Part shown: one piece after another, positions 25,058 through 33,900 of the stretch
How the letters are laid out: each line of letters starts with the position of its first letter
Numbering within the stretch: the stretch's first letter is position 1
Origin: Bryobacterales bacterium
GTDB lineage: Bacteria > Acidobacteriota > Terriglobia > Bryobacterales > Bryobacteraceae
Direction of reading: 5' to 3'
NCBI GenBank assembly: GCA_020847975.1
Contig: JADLBD010000282.1
Location: forward strand, 1-64,000
Length of the DNA stretch: 64,000 nucleotides
Position numbers and translations under genes: made by a program
Notes under the pieces: generated by a model
Told to the model about the DNA's origin: nothing
Databases searched by the model: none
What the model saw: only the letters and a program-made list of their open reading frames with translations

Positions 25058-28000
25058 ATGGATTCCACCGCCATGAGCCGTCTCTTTCTGCTTCTGCTCC
25101 CGGCCCTTCTCTTCGGCCAGTCCACCGGCACCATTCTCGGCACGGTCTCCGATTCCACCGGCGCCGTGGTACCGGCGACCGTTATGAAGGTGGTCAACAT
25201 TCTGACTTCTCAGCAATGGGAGGCGGCCTCCGATGCCGCGGGCCGCTTCGGCTTCCCGCGGCTGCCCGTCGGCGACTATAAGCTCGAGGCCTCCCACGCC
25301 GGATTCCGCCAGTTCCGCTCTGAGGCCATTCATCTCGACGCCGATCAGACCCGCGCGGCCAACATCGTGCTCGAAATCGGCCAGACCTCGGAGTCCGTCA
25401 CCGTAACGGGCGCGGTCGGACTGGTAGAAACGGTCGGCGGCACCATCAAGGAAGTCGTGGACGAGAAGCGTATCAACGAACTGCCGCTCAACGGCCGCAA
25501 CCCGCTCCAGTTGCAGCTTCTCATTCCCGGCGCCGTGCCGAGCACGGGCAGCGTGAGCCTGGCGCAGAATACCACCATCAGCGTCAACGGCGCGCGCGGG
25601 AACCAGAACAACTACATGCTGGACGGCGGCGACAACAACGACCCGCTCACGAATTCGGCCTCCATCGTGCCCAACCCCGACGCGCTCGAAGAGTTCAGCA
25701 TCCTCACCAACAACTTCAGCGCCGAATACGGCCGCAATACCGGCGCGGTCGTCAACGCCATCACCAAGTCGGGCACCAACGAATATCACGCGTCACTCTA
25801 TGAATTCGTCCGCAATGACGCATTCGATGCACGCAACTTCTTCTCGCTGGTGACGCCCAAACTGCGCCGCAACCAGTTCGGCGGAACCCTCGGCGGGCCC
25901 GTGCAGATCCCGCGCATCTTCAACGGCCACGACCGGACGTTCTTCTTCTTCTCTTACGAGGGCGTGCGGGAGCGGCGGGCGAACACGTTCTCGAGCCTGG
26001 TTGTTCCGACGGCTCTGGAGCGCGCGGGCAACTTCAGCCAGTCCGCCCGCAAACCTACCGACCCGCTGACGAAGTCGCCGTTCCCCGGCGGCATCATCCC
26101 CGCCACGCGCTTCGACGCCGCGGCAGTCAACTTCATCAACGCGCTCGTCCCGCTGCCCAATACCCCGAGCGGACAGCACATCTTCAACACGCCGCAGAAC
26201 CTCGACGCCGACCAGATCATGGCCCGCGGCGACCATCAGATCACTTCGAAGCAGCGGCTCACAGCGCGCGTGTTCTACGAATGGGAGAGCACCTTCCTGA
26301 CCGCCGGTCTGCCGAAACTGCACTCGTCCACCGGCTTTCACACCTATAACGTGATGGCGAACCATACGGACATCATCTCGCCCGGGCTGCTCAATACCGC
26401 GCAGTTCACCTTCGGCCGCGTACTGATCGAGCGCGGGCCGCTGCCCGTCGAAGGCGATGTCACCTATCAGTCGCTTGGCCTGAAGGTTCACTCCGACACG
26501 CCCCAATTCGCGCAGAACTGGCGCGGATCCGTCTCCGGCTTCTGGAATATGAACCAGGACAACCAGGTGAACATCGACCGCCGCACCTACCAGGCCACGG
26601 AACAGCTCTCCTGGACACACGGCGGGCACATGGTCAAGCTCGGCGGCGAGGTGCGCTTCACCCAGAGCGATCGCGTCACCGCCAACCTCACCGACCCGCA
26701 ATTCACCTTCAACGGCACTTTCGCCGTAAACCCGTTCGCCGACTTCCTGCTCGGCCTGCCGGCCAACATGAACCAGGGGTCGCTGCGGCAGAACCAGGGC
26801 CGCGGCCGCGTCTTCTCGCTCTTCATTCAGGACGATTGGAAAGTCCGGTCTGATTTGACTCTCTCGATAGGGCTGCGGTACGAGCCGTTTTTCCCGCTCT
26901 TCGATGCCGGCGGCCAGATGTCCGTCTTTCGCGCCGGGCAGCAATCCACGGTTTACCCGACCGCGCCCGTTGGACTTCTCTATGCCGGCGACCCCGGCGT
27001 GCCGCGCGGCGGCGCCCCCAACGATTGGAACAACCTCGGCCCGCGCTTCGGCTTCGCCTGGTCGCCGTTCAGCAGCAAGAAGACCAGCGTGCGCGGCGCC
27101 TACGGCATCTTCTACGACACGCCCGACTATTACCAGCTCACGGCTTTTGCCAACACGCAGCCGTTCTCAATGCAGTTGCAGGTCAATCAGCCATACAGCT
27201 TTTCCGATCCGTACCATGGCCGCGCCGACCCGTTCCCCTACAAGCCGCCGGCCACCCAGGAGGAGCGGAAGAAGTTCGCGTTCACGCTTCCGGCGACCAT
27301 CGGCGAATCGCTGGATGCGCACGTGGTGGATGCCTACGTCCAGCAGTGGAACTTCAACATCCAGCAGGAAACCGTAAAGCACATAGTGCTCACTGCCGGG
27401 TACGTCGGCTCCAAAGGCACGCACCAGCCGCTCCAGCGCGAGCTCAATCCGGCGATCTACCGCCCCGGTGCGACGCTTGCGAATATCGACCAGCGCCGCA
27501 TCTACGCGCCGGCGCTGGCGAGCATCGCGGATTACGAATCGATCGGCTTCTCGAGCTACCATGCGCTCCAGCTTTCGCTCAACAAACGCTTCAGCGGCCA
27601 CTATACGGTGCTGGCGAACTACACCTTCGCGAAATCGCTGGACAACGGTTCGCTCGATACCTTTGGCGGCTGGCAGAATCCGATGGACCTGCGCGCCGAA
27701 AAAGGTCCGTCCGATTACGACGTCCGCAAGCGGTTCGTCGCGTCGTTCCTATACCAAGTCCACTCGCCGCCGGCTCGAAGGGCCAAGGCGATCCTCGGAG
27801 GGTGGCAGGTAAACGGCATCTTTACGGCCCAAAGCGGAACGCCGTTCAACGTCGTCAGCGGCAAGGACCAGGCGCTTTCTGGTACAGGATCACAGCGGCC
27901 GAATCTCGTTGGCAGCCCCAATCCGGACACCGGCCGATCGCGTGCCGAACTGATCGAGCAGTACTTCAACCCCGCGGCGTTCGCGCTGCCCGCAGTGGGC

Positions 28001-28246
28001 CAATACGGCAACCTCGGCCGCAACACGATGTACGGCCCCGGCCGCTGGAATCTCGACGCTTCCGTGTTCCGCAATTTCGACTTGCGCGAGCATATGCGCC
28101 TGCAATTCCGCGCCGAAAGCTTCAACACGCTGAATCACGCGAACCTCGGGAATCCGGTGGCCAATATCGGTACGGCGACGGTCGGCCGCATTCTTTCGGC
28201 CACCGAGCCTCGGATTCTGCAACTCGCCCTGAAACTGATCTACTGA
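25058..28246 (+). CDS. Oar-like TonB-dependent receptor
   Basis: A 1062-residue outer-membrane receptor. Start 25058 (GGGGG upstream) or 25073 both give the signal peptide SRLFLLLLPALLFGQ. The carboxypeptidase-regulatory-like domain is at about 23-110 (GTILGTVSDSTGAVV; AAGRFGFPRLPVGDYKL), the plug follows (ELPLNGRNPLQLQLLIPG; NNFSAEYGRNTGAVVNAITKSG), and the barrel ends LQLALKLIY, with Tyr rather than Phe last. Its codons show a marked C preference compared with the neighbouring minus-strand receptor. A PD40 propeller protein starts one base after its stop, forming an operon. Ligand unknown. Confidence 0.92.
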   Translation: MDSTAMSRLFLLLLPALLFGQSTGTILGTVSDSTGAVVPATVMKVVNILTSQQWEAASDAAGRFGFPRLPVGDYKLEASHAGFRQFRSEAIHLDADQTRAANIVLEIGQTSESVTVTGAVGLVETVGGTIKEVVDEKRINELPLNGRNPLQLQLLIPGAVPSTGSVSLAQNTTISVNGARGNQNNYMLDGGDNNDPLTNSASIVPNPDALEEFSILTNNFSAEYGRNTGAVVNAITKSGTNEYHASLYEFVRNDAFDARNFFSLVTPKLRRNQFGGTLGGPVQIPRIFNGHDRTFFFFSYEGVRERRANTFSSLVVPTALERAGNFSQSARKPTDPLTKSPFPGGIIPATRFDAAAVNFINALVPLPNTPSGQHIFNTPQNLDADQIMARGDHQITSKQRLTARVFYEWESTFLTAGLPKLHSSTGFHTYNVMANHTDIISPGLLNTAQFTFGRVLIERGPLPVEGDVTYQSLGLKVHSDTPQFAQNWRGSVSGFWNMNQDNQVNIDRRTYQATEQLSWTHGGHMVKLGGEVRFTQSDRVTANLTDPQFTFNGTFAVNPFADFLLGLPANMNQGSLRQNQGRGRVFSLFIQDDWKVRSDLTLSIGLRYEPFFPLFDAGGQMSVFRAGQQSTVYPTAPVGLLYAGDPGVPRGGAPNDWNNLGPRFGFAWSPFSSKKTSVRGAYGIFYDTPDYYQLTAFANTQPFSMQLQVNQPYSFSDPYHGRADPFPYKPPATQEERKKFAFTLPATIGESLDAHVVDAYVQQWNFNIQQETVKHIVLTAGYVGSKGTHQPLQRELNPAIYRPGATLANIDQRRIYAPALASIADYESIGFSSYHALQLSLNKRFSGHYTVLANYTFAKSLDNGSLDTFGGWQNPMDLRAEKGPSDYDVRKRFVASFLYQVHSPPARRAKAILGGWQVNGIFTAQSGTPFNVVSGKDQALSGTGSQRPNLVGSPNPDTGRSRAELIEQYFNPAAFALPAVGQYGNLGRNTMYGPGRWNLDASVFRNFDLREHMRLQFRAESFNTLNHANLGNPVANIGTATVGRILSATEPRILQLALKLIY

Positions 28247-28247
28247 T

Positions 28248-29141
28248 ATGCGGACCCTGACAATCCTACTCATCTCCGCTGCCGCCGCCGTCGCGGCGGA
28301 ATACCGCCACCCGATCGTCTTCGGACGCGGCCACAACGACGAGAACGGCAAGCCCATCCTCCAGTCCAAGATCTGGATCATGGAGGAAGACGGCTCTAAT
28401 CAACGCCAGCTCACTCATGGCGAAACCTACGACGATCACCCGTCGATGTATTCCGACCTCCACCACGTGCTCTACTCCGAATTCCCGGTCAACGCGCTGA
28501 AGGTCGAGGCCGGCGCGAAGCTGATCAAGCTGGATATTTACACCGGCCAGCGTGAGGTGGTCGCGGAAGTGCCCGGCTGCGCGCTGCATCATGCGTCGCT
28601 GTCGCCCATCGCCGACGTGCTCGCCTATCACAAGGACTGCGGCAAGAAGCACGAAGAGTGGGTCGGCTGGGGCGCAGGCGCTTACCGGGTTACGACCGCC
28701 GCAAGCAACGGCGTCGCCGTGCCGGATGGCATCTTCTTCATGCACGAGATCAACAAAGGCGGCGCCGCGCGCTTCGTCTCTCTGATGCGCATGTGGGGCC
28801 ACGGCGCGGGCGCGCGCATGCTCGAACTCACCGATGACGAGCACCTCCATCGCCGTCCCGCCATTTCCCCGGACGGCGCCAAGCTCGCCTGGCAGACCAA
28901 CATGAACGGCAAAGACGACGAGATCTACCTCGCCAATATCGACGGCAAGAACCCGGTGAACCTGACCAACGCTCCCGGCGACGACGGCCATCCGTGGTTC
29001 TCGCGCGACGGCAGGACCATCGTCTTCGAATCGAACCGCACCGGCGCCTGGGAGATCTGGAAAGTGGATCTCGCATCGAAGAAGTTCACCCAACTCACCC
29101 ACGGCGGGAAGAAGTTCGAGAGCACGCGCCCCAGGATGTAA
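28248..29141 (+). CDS. Secreted TolB/PD40-type beta-propeller protein
   Basis: A 297-residue protein with a signal peptide (TLTILLISAAAAVAA). The repeats match PD40/TolB propeller blades: KIWIMEEDGSNQRQLTHGE, RRPAISPDGAKLAWQTN, IYLANIDGKNPVNLTN and GHPWFSRDGRTIVFESN. TolB-like propellers act in the periplasm as binding or scaffold modules. The start codon follows the TonB receptor stop by one base, so the two are co-transcribed and probably translated together; a shared role in recognising the imported ligand is an inference. It has His-rich blades (DEHLHRRP) that might bind metal. Confidence 0.82.
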   Translation: MRTLTILLISAAAAVAAEYRHPIVFGRGHNDENGKPILQSKIWIMEEDGSNQRQLTHGETYDDHPSMYSDLHHVLYSEFPVNALKVEAGAKLIKLDIYTGQREVVAEVPGCALHHASLSPIADVLAYHKDCGKKHEEWVGWGAGAYRVTTAASNGVAVPDGIFFMHEINKGGAARFVSLMRMWGHGAGARMLELTDDEHLHRRPAISPDGAKLAWQTNMNGKDDEIYLANIDGKNPVNLTNAPGDDGHPWFSRDGRTIVFESNRTGAWEIWKVDLASKKFTQLTHGGKKFESTRPRM

Positions 29142-29165
29142 TGGTAAAATCGCCCCAAAGGCGGA

Positions 29166-29316
29166 CTATGTATCGAGCCTGATTCCGCCGCTGAGCGTCT
29201 CATGGGCTTCGTCCACTTGCGCCAACAGCGCGATGTCCCGGGCTGTATAGATGCATAGTGGCCATTCGGGATTGCATTCGCACGCCGGCTTTGGGTAAAA
29301 AGGATTGGCGTCTTTA
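29166..29316 (-). pseudogene. Possible degraded coding remnant
   Basis: Within the spacer before the LysW-like gene, the minus strand reads about 50 residues without a stop (NPFYPKPACECNPEWPLC, then YTARDIALLAQVDEAHETL) ending in TAG at 29168-29166. The composition and helix-like pattern look like real protein, but no start codon exists in frame and it is not a recognised family. It may be the 3' end of a lost gene or chance. Confidence 0.3.
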
Positions 29317-29333
29317 ATTTTTGGAGGACAACG

Positions 29334-29567
29334 ATGATCACGTGCCCTGTGTGTGATGCCACCATCGATGTGGATGAAGAAGATCTGGATGAAGGCGATC
29401 CTCTAAGCTGCGATGAGTGCGGCGCAAGCCTCCATGTGGTGAGTGTTTCACCGCTGGAGTTGGAGTCGGATGATGAATCCGACGAGGACGACGACGAAGA
29501 CTTTGACGAGTACGACGAAGAGGACGAGGACGAAGAAGACGAGGAGGAGGAAGAGGAGGACTGGTAG
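29334..29567 (+). CDS. LysW-like acidic zinc-ribbon protein
   Basis: A 77-residue protein with GGAGG eight bases upstream. The N-terminus (MITCPVCDATIDVDEED, then CDECGASLHVVSVSPLEL) matches LysW, the amino-group carrier protein of lysine and arginine biosynthesis, including the zinc-ribbon cysteines at 4, 7, 26 and 29. LysW proteins end in EDWGE and substrates attach to the last Glu. This protein instead has a long Asp/Glu run and stops at EEDW, lacking the final Gly-Glu. It is therefore LysW-like in fold but may not carry substrate. No LysX or other partner enzyme is present. It starts a cassette that leads into a TonB receptor. Confidence 0.75.
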   Translation: MITCPVCDATIDVDEEDLDEGDPLSCDECGASLHVVSVSPLELESDDESDEDDDEDFDEYDEEDEDEEDEEEEEEDW

Positions 29568-29573
29568 ACCGGA

Positions 29574-29969
29574 ATGACGCGTAGAGGGATGGTTCGTACG
29601 CTTCTGGGTGTTCCGGCCGGCGCTTTGACCTTAAGCGCGGGCAAGAGGCCGGAGAAGGGCAAACCCGGCTACGCCACCATCGCCGGCACCGTCTTTCGCG
29701 ATCCCGGCTTCGCCTTTGCGGGTGCTTCCATCGTTCTGCAACCGGATGCCGAAGCGGGGACGTCTGTCAAGGTGAAGGTGAAGAAGATGAAGGCTGTTTC
29801 CGATAGTCGCGGCGAATTCGCCTTCCACGTGCCGGCGGCGCCGATGCGCTACAAGTTGAGCGTCAGCGCCCAAGGCTATGTCAGCGAGGAGCGCTCCGTG
29901 ACGATTTCCGGGGAAGAGCGTCAGGATGTTTACTTCACACTGAAGGCCGGCAAGGAGGGATCCCAATGA
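29574..29969 (+). CDS. Small exported carboxypeptidase-regulatory-like domain protein
   Basis: A 131-residue protein starting 6 bases after the LysW-like gene. A twin-arginine-like leader (MTRRGMVRTLLGVPAGALTLS) suggests export. The rest is one beta-sandwich of the carboxypeptidase-regulatory-like type: GYATIAGTVFRDPGFAFAGA, SDSRGEFAFHVP, MRYKLSVSAQGYVSEERSV. Such domains normally occur at the N-terminus of TonB receptors; here it is free-standing. Its stop overlaps the next start (ATGA), showing tight coupling. It may bind the same partner as the receptor-linked versions, but this is inference. Confidence 0.72.
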   Translation: MTRRGMVRTLLGVPAGALTLSAGKRPEKGKPGYATIAGTVFRDPGFAFAGASIVLQPDAEAGTSVKVKVKKMKAVSDSRGEFAFHVPAAPMRYKLSVSAQGYVSEERSVTISGEERQDVYFTLKAGKEGSQ

Positions 29970-30361
29970 AAAGGAAACTGATCGGGCTAATGGCCTTTAC
30001 CGCGTTTGCCGTGCTGCCGGGGCAGATTGTGCCTCAGCAGCAGGCTCCGCCACTGTTCAAGGGCGATAAGAAGGATAAGGACCGGGACAGCAAGACGCGC
30101 AGTTTGAATGGAATCGTCTACGACGACAAAGGCAACCCGGCGGACTCGGCGATTGTACAACTGAAGGACACGAAATCGCTGCAGGTGCGATCGTTTATCA
30201 CTAAAGACGATGGCGCGTACCGGTTCTACGGCCTGAGCAAGGATGTCGACTACCAGGTGAAAGCCGAGCGCAAGGACCATGCGAGTGATGTGAAGACGCT
30301 CAGCGTATTCGATTCCCGGAAAGCCGCGGTCATCAACCTGAAGATGGATCAGAAGAAGTAG
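29966..30361 (+). CDS. Second small exported carboxypeptidase-regulatory-like protein
   Basis: A 131-residue protein with a signal peptide (MKRKLIGLMAFTAFAVLPGQ) followed by a lysine/aspartate-rich linker (KGDKKDKDRDSKTRS). The domain itself, about 45-130, has the expected pattern: SLNGIVYDDKGNPADSAIV, SFITKDDGAYRFYGL, VDYQVKAERKDHAS. Its start overlaps the previous stop by four bases and a TlpA-like gene begins 6 bases later, making a compact operon. Unlike its neighbour it uses a Sec-type leader. Function unknown. Confidence 0.74.
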   Translation: MKRKLIGLMAFTAFAVLPGQIVPQQQAPPLFKGDKKDKDRDSKTRSLNGIVYDDKGNPADSAIVQLKDTKSLQVRSFITKDDGAYRFYGLSKDVDYQVKAERKDHASDVKTLSVFDSRKAAVINLKMDQKK

Positions 30362-30367
30362 GCGCGA

Positions 30368-30835
30368 ATGAAGTTGGCAACCATGCTGCTGATGGCAGCC
30401 CTCCTTTCACCTGCCGCGGGACTCGCTCCGCTCAACGAAGGGGCCTATTCGAAGATGGTGGCGGCGAACAAAGGGAAGGTAGTGCTGGTAAACTTCTGGG
30501 CCACCTATTGCGTTCCCTGCCGCGCCGAGATGCCGGCTCTGGTGAAGATGTACGAGCGTCTCAAGTCGCGTGGATTCGTGTTTGTCACGGTGTCCGCCGA
30601 TGAGCCGGAAGACGAAGGGAAGGCTCAGACGTTTCTCGACCAGAACAAGGCTCCCTCACCGCGCTATCTCCGGAAGGCGGCAAGTGAGGACGCCTTCCTC
30701 AGCGCCGTCGATCCCAAATGGAGCGGAGCGCTGCCGGCGACGTTTCTCTATGACCGCAGCGGGAAAAAGGTGAAGGCGCTGTTTGGAGAATCCGACCTCA
30801 AAGCCCTCGAGGCGGCGATCATCAAACTGCTGTAA
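30368..30835 (+). CDS. TlpA-like periplasmic thioredoxin
   Basis: A 155-residue protein with a signal peptide (MLLMAALLSPAAGLA). The thioredoxin fold has VVLVNFWATYCVPCRAEMPAL with the CVPC redox pair at residues 48 and 51, and the cis-Pro loop ALPATFLYD. TlpA/ResA-type proteins reduce disulfides in the periplasm, often of cytochromes or metal-binding proteins. It ends the LysW-like cassette, 6 bases after the preceding gene, and the promoter of the next TonB receptor begins 9 bases beyond its stop. A role in maintaining thiols of the cassette's products is possible but unproven. Confidence 0.85.
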   Translation: MKLATMLLMAALLSPAAGLAPLNEGAYSKMVAANKGKVVLVNFWATYCVPCRAEMPALVKMYERLKSRGFVFVTVSADEPEDEGKAQTFLDQNKAPSPRYLRKAASEDAFLSAVDPKWSGALPATFLYDRSGKKVKALFGESDLKALEAAIIKLL

Positions 30836-30844
30836 GACTCCCTG

Positions 30845-30873
30845 TTGACGGCCTTTGGGCAGGTCAGTATAAT
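30845..30873 (+). promoter_or_regulatory. Sigma70-type promoter
   Basis: TTGACG at 30845-30850 and a perfect TATAAT at 30868-30873 are separated by 17 bases, the optimal spacing. Transcription would begin near 30880, upstream of a short leader frame and the TonB receptor at 30968. Confidence 0.72.
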
Positions 30874-30896
30874 TCCCAATACGATCGGGGTCACAT

Positions 30897-30971
30897 ATGT
30901 GTCGCGGCGCCTGCTCGCCGCTCTGTCGCGGCAGGTGCGCTGGGGCTGGATTCACCAAAGAGGACAAATGA
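30897..30971 (+). CDS. Possible 24-residue leader peptide coupled to the TonB receptor
   Basis: Just downstream of the strong promoter an ATG at 30897 opens 24 codons (MCRGACSPLCRGRCAGAGF, then TKEDK). The stop TGA overlaps the receptor's ATG (ATGA at 30968-30971). The peptide has four cysteines and three arginines. GGGG six bases upstream is a weak Shine-Dalgarno. The exact overlap suggests translational coupling or attenuation; a chance open frame remains possible. Confidence 0.4.
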   Translation: MCRGACSPLCRGRCAGAGFTKEDK

Positions 30972-33900
30972 AACGGATTCTGATGGTTGTGCTCTTGACG
31001 CTCGCCGTGGGCGTTCCCGGCATGGCGCAGGTCTTGTATGGATCTTTGACCGGAATCGTTCGTGACCCGGCTGGGGCGGTTGTCCCCGGCGCATCGGCGA
31101 AGTTACGCAACGCGGCCACGGCTCAGGAATTCTCTACCGTTACCAACGATGCTGGCAGCTACACGTTCGTGAACCTTCCGGCAGGAACGTATGAGCTGAC
31201 GGTGAGCGCCGCGGGATTTCGCACTCTCGCGCAGCGCGACATCGTGATTACCGTAAACACGGTGCGACGCGAAGACCTGACGCTCGAGATCGGCCAGGTC
31301 ACCGAGCGTGTGACTGTGGAGGCCGGCACAGTGGCGCTGCAGGCCGACAAAGCCGACGTGCACACCGAACTCGGCTCGCACGATGTGATCAACATGCCGC
31401 TGCCGCACTATCGCAACTACCAGAGCCTGATCAACCTGGTGCCTGGAGCGACTCCGGGCGTCTACCAGAATTCCATTCAGGCCGCTCCGGCGCGTGCTCT
31501 GTCGACCAACGTAAACGGCGTGAATCGCAACAACAACAGCACGCGCATCGACGGCGCGCTGAGCGTCTTCCTCTGGCTTCCTCACCACACCGCTTACATT
31601 CCTCCCGCTGAAACCATCGAGGCGGTGAACGTTGCCACCAACAACTTCGACGCCGAGCAGGGACTGGCGGGCGGAGCGGCGATTACGGTGATTACCAAGT
31701 CCGGCACCAACGACTTCCATGGCTCGGCGTGGGCGTTTAATGACAACGCCGCCCTACAGGCCAAGAACTTCTTCAACACCGCGGCCAAACCGAAGAACAA
31801 CAACAATATAGACGGCGTGACCGCGGGCGGCGCGATCCGCAAGAACAAGCTGTTCTACTTCGCCGGCTGGGAAGCCGTCCATGAGTTGCAGGGCGCGACC
31901 AACCGCTACACGGTACCCACCGCCGATCAGAAGGCCGGAAATTTCTCGGCATACAACACCGTGATCTACGATCCGGCCACGGGCCAGGCGAGCGGCGCCG
32001 GACGAACGCCGTTTGCGCAAAACACGATTCCGCTGAGCCGCCAGAGCGCCATTTCGCGGAAGATTCAGGATCTGATTCCGCTGCCGAACCAGGCGGGAGT
32101 GGCCTCGAACTTCCTGGGCAACGGTTCGCAGCGGCTGGACAAGAACAATCTTGACACCAAGATAAACTGGAACCGCACCGCCGAGAACATGATCTGGGGC
32201 AAGTACTCGATCATGCAAGCATCGGTGGGATGCGATCCGGCTTTCGGCCAAGGGGGAGGCGGAGCGCTCTGTCCTTCGGGAAGCGCCATCGGGACGGGAG
32301 ACTTGCGGACGCAGGTGGCGACTGTGGGAAGCACCCTGATCCTCTCGCCGCGGTTCCTGTGGGACGGTTTGGTGGGCTGGACCCGGCAGGGCCAGTCGAT
32401 CGTCAGCTTCGGCTACGGTAAGTTCTACGGGAAGGAGTTGGGCATCCCGGGCGTGAATGGCGGCAACTCGGACATCCGCGACAGCGGAGCGCCGCAGATC
32501 GGCATCAGCGGGTACACGAACTTTCTCAGCGACACCGACACGCGGCCGTTTTTCGCGCACGACATGTCGTGGACCACGCAGCAGAACTTCTCGCTCACCC
32601 GCACGCGTCACGACATCCGCTTCGGCTTCGAGGGCGTCCGTCACACCCTGAACCACTACAACCCCGATGGCGGCGGCTTCGGCGGACCGATGGGAGGTTT
32701 CACGTTCTCGCAGGGCATCACGTCTATCCCCAGTGCGACGCTCACGCAGTTCAACTCGTACGCGTCCTACCTGCTTGGCTTGCCGCAAACCGAGCGCCGC
32801 TCGGTGCAGAGAGAAGTCATGACGGCATACAACTGGCAACTCGCCTGGTACGTGCGCGACCGGTGGCAGCTCACGCCGAAACTCACCGCGTCGCTGGGGG
32901 TTCGCTACGAGTTATTCCCGCTCCAGACGCGAGGCGGCCGCGGCGGGCTCGAAGGATACGATCCAACCACGAATCTCGTTTCGATCGGCGGAATCAACAA
33001 CATTCCGCCGGGGTTGGGGATCAGCACCAGCCACAAGCTCTTCGCGCCGCGCGCCGGCTTGGCGTACCGGCTGAACAACTCGACGGTGATTCGCAGCGGC
33101 TATGGCATCAGCTATAACCCGATGCCCCTGGCGCGCCCTCTGCGCGGCTTCTTCCCGCTGACCTTCAACGCCACCTTCAACTCCGCGAACTCCTTCCAGC
33201 CCGTGGGTCCGTTTGATCAGGGCATCCCCACCATCGTCTTTCCGGATATCAGCAGCGGCAAGGCTGCGCTCCCGGCAACGGCCCAGATGCGCTTTATCAG
33301 CGGCAACGAATTGAAACGCGGCTACGTGGAGTCCTGGAACTTCACCATCGAGCGGGAGTTGCCGCACGCGGTTACATTTTCGGCGGCCTACGTCGGCACC
33401 CAGACGGTGCGCAGTTTCGCGGACCGGGAAATTAACGCCGCGGCGCCCGGCGCGGGCACGGCCGGCCGGCCATTGAATGTGTTGTTCGGCCATAGCGTGG
33501 ATACGTGGGCCTGGAACGGCTATCTGAGCGCGAACTATCATGCGGCGCAGTTCGCCTTCAACCGCCGCGCCACCCACGGCCTCACCCTCAAGGGCGCGTA
33601 CACGTTTTCGAAGGCGATCAACTGGACTGACGAGGATGGCTGGACGGGAACCATCGCCTGGAACTGGGCTCCGGTCTTCGGACGCAACCGTGCGCTGGCC
33701 GGCTACGATATTCCGCACACATTGCAGGTCGGTTTCGTATACGAACTGCCTGCCGGAAAGGGAAAGCCCTTCGCGCAATCCGGCGTGGCGCGCTGGATTC
33801 TCGGGGACTGGCAGCTCAACGGCGTTTTCGCGTCATTCCAGGGCAGGCCGTTTACCGTCGGCGCCGCGCAGGGGGCTTTGAATGCTCCCGGCAACACGCA

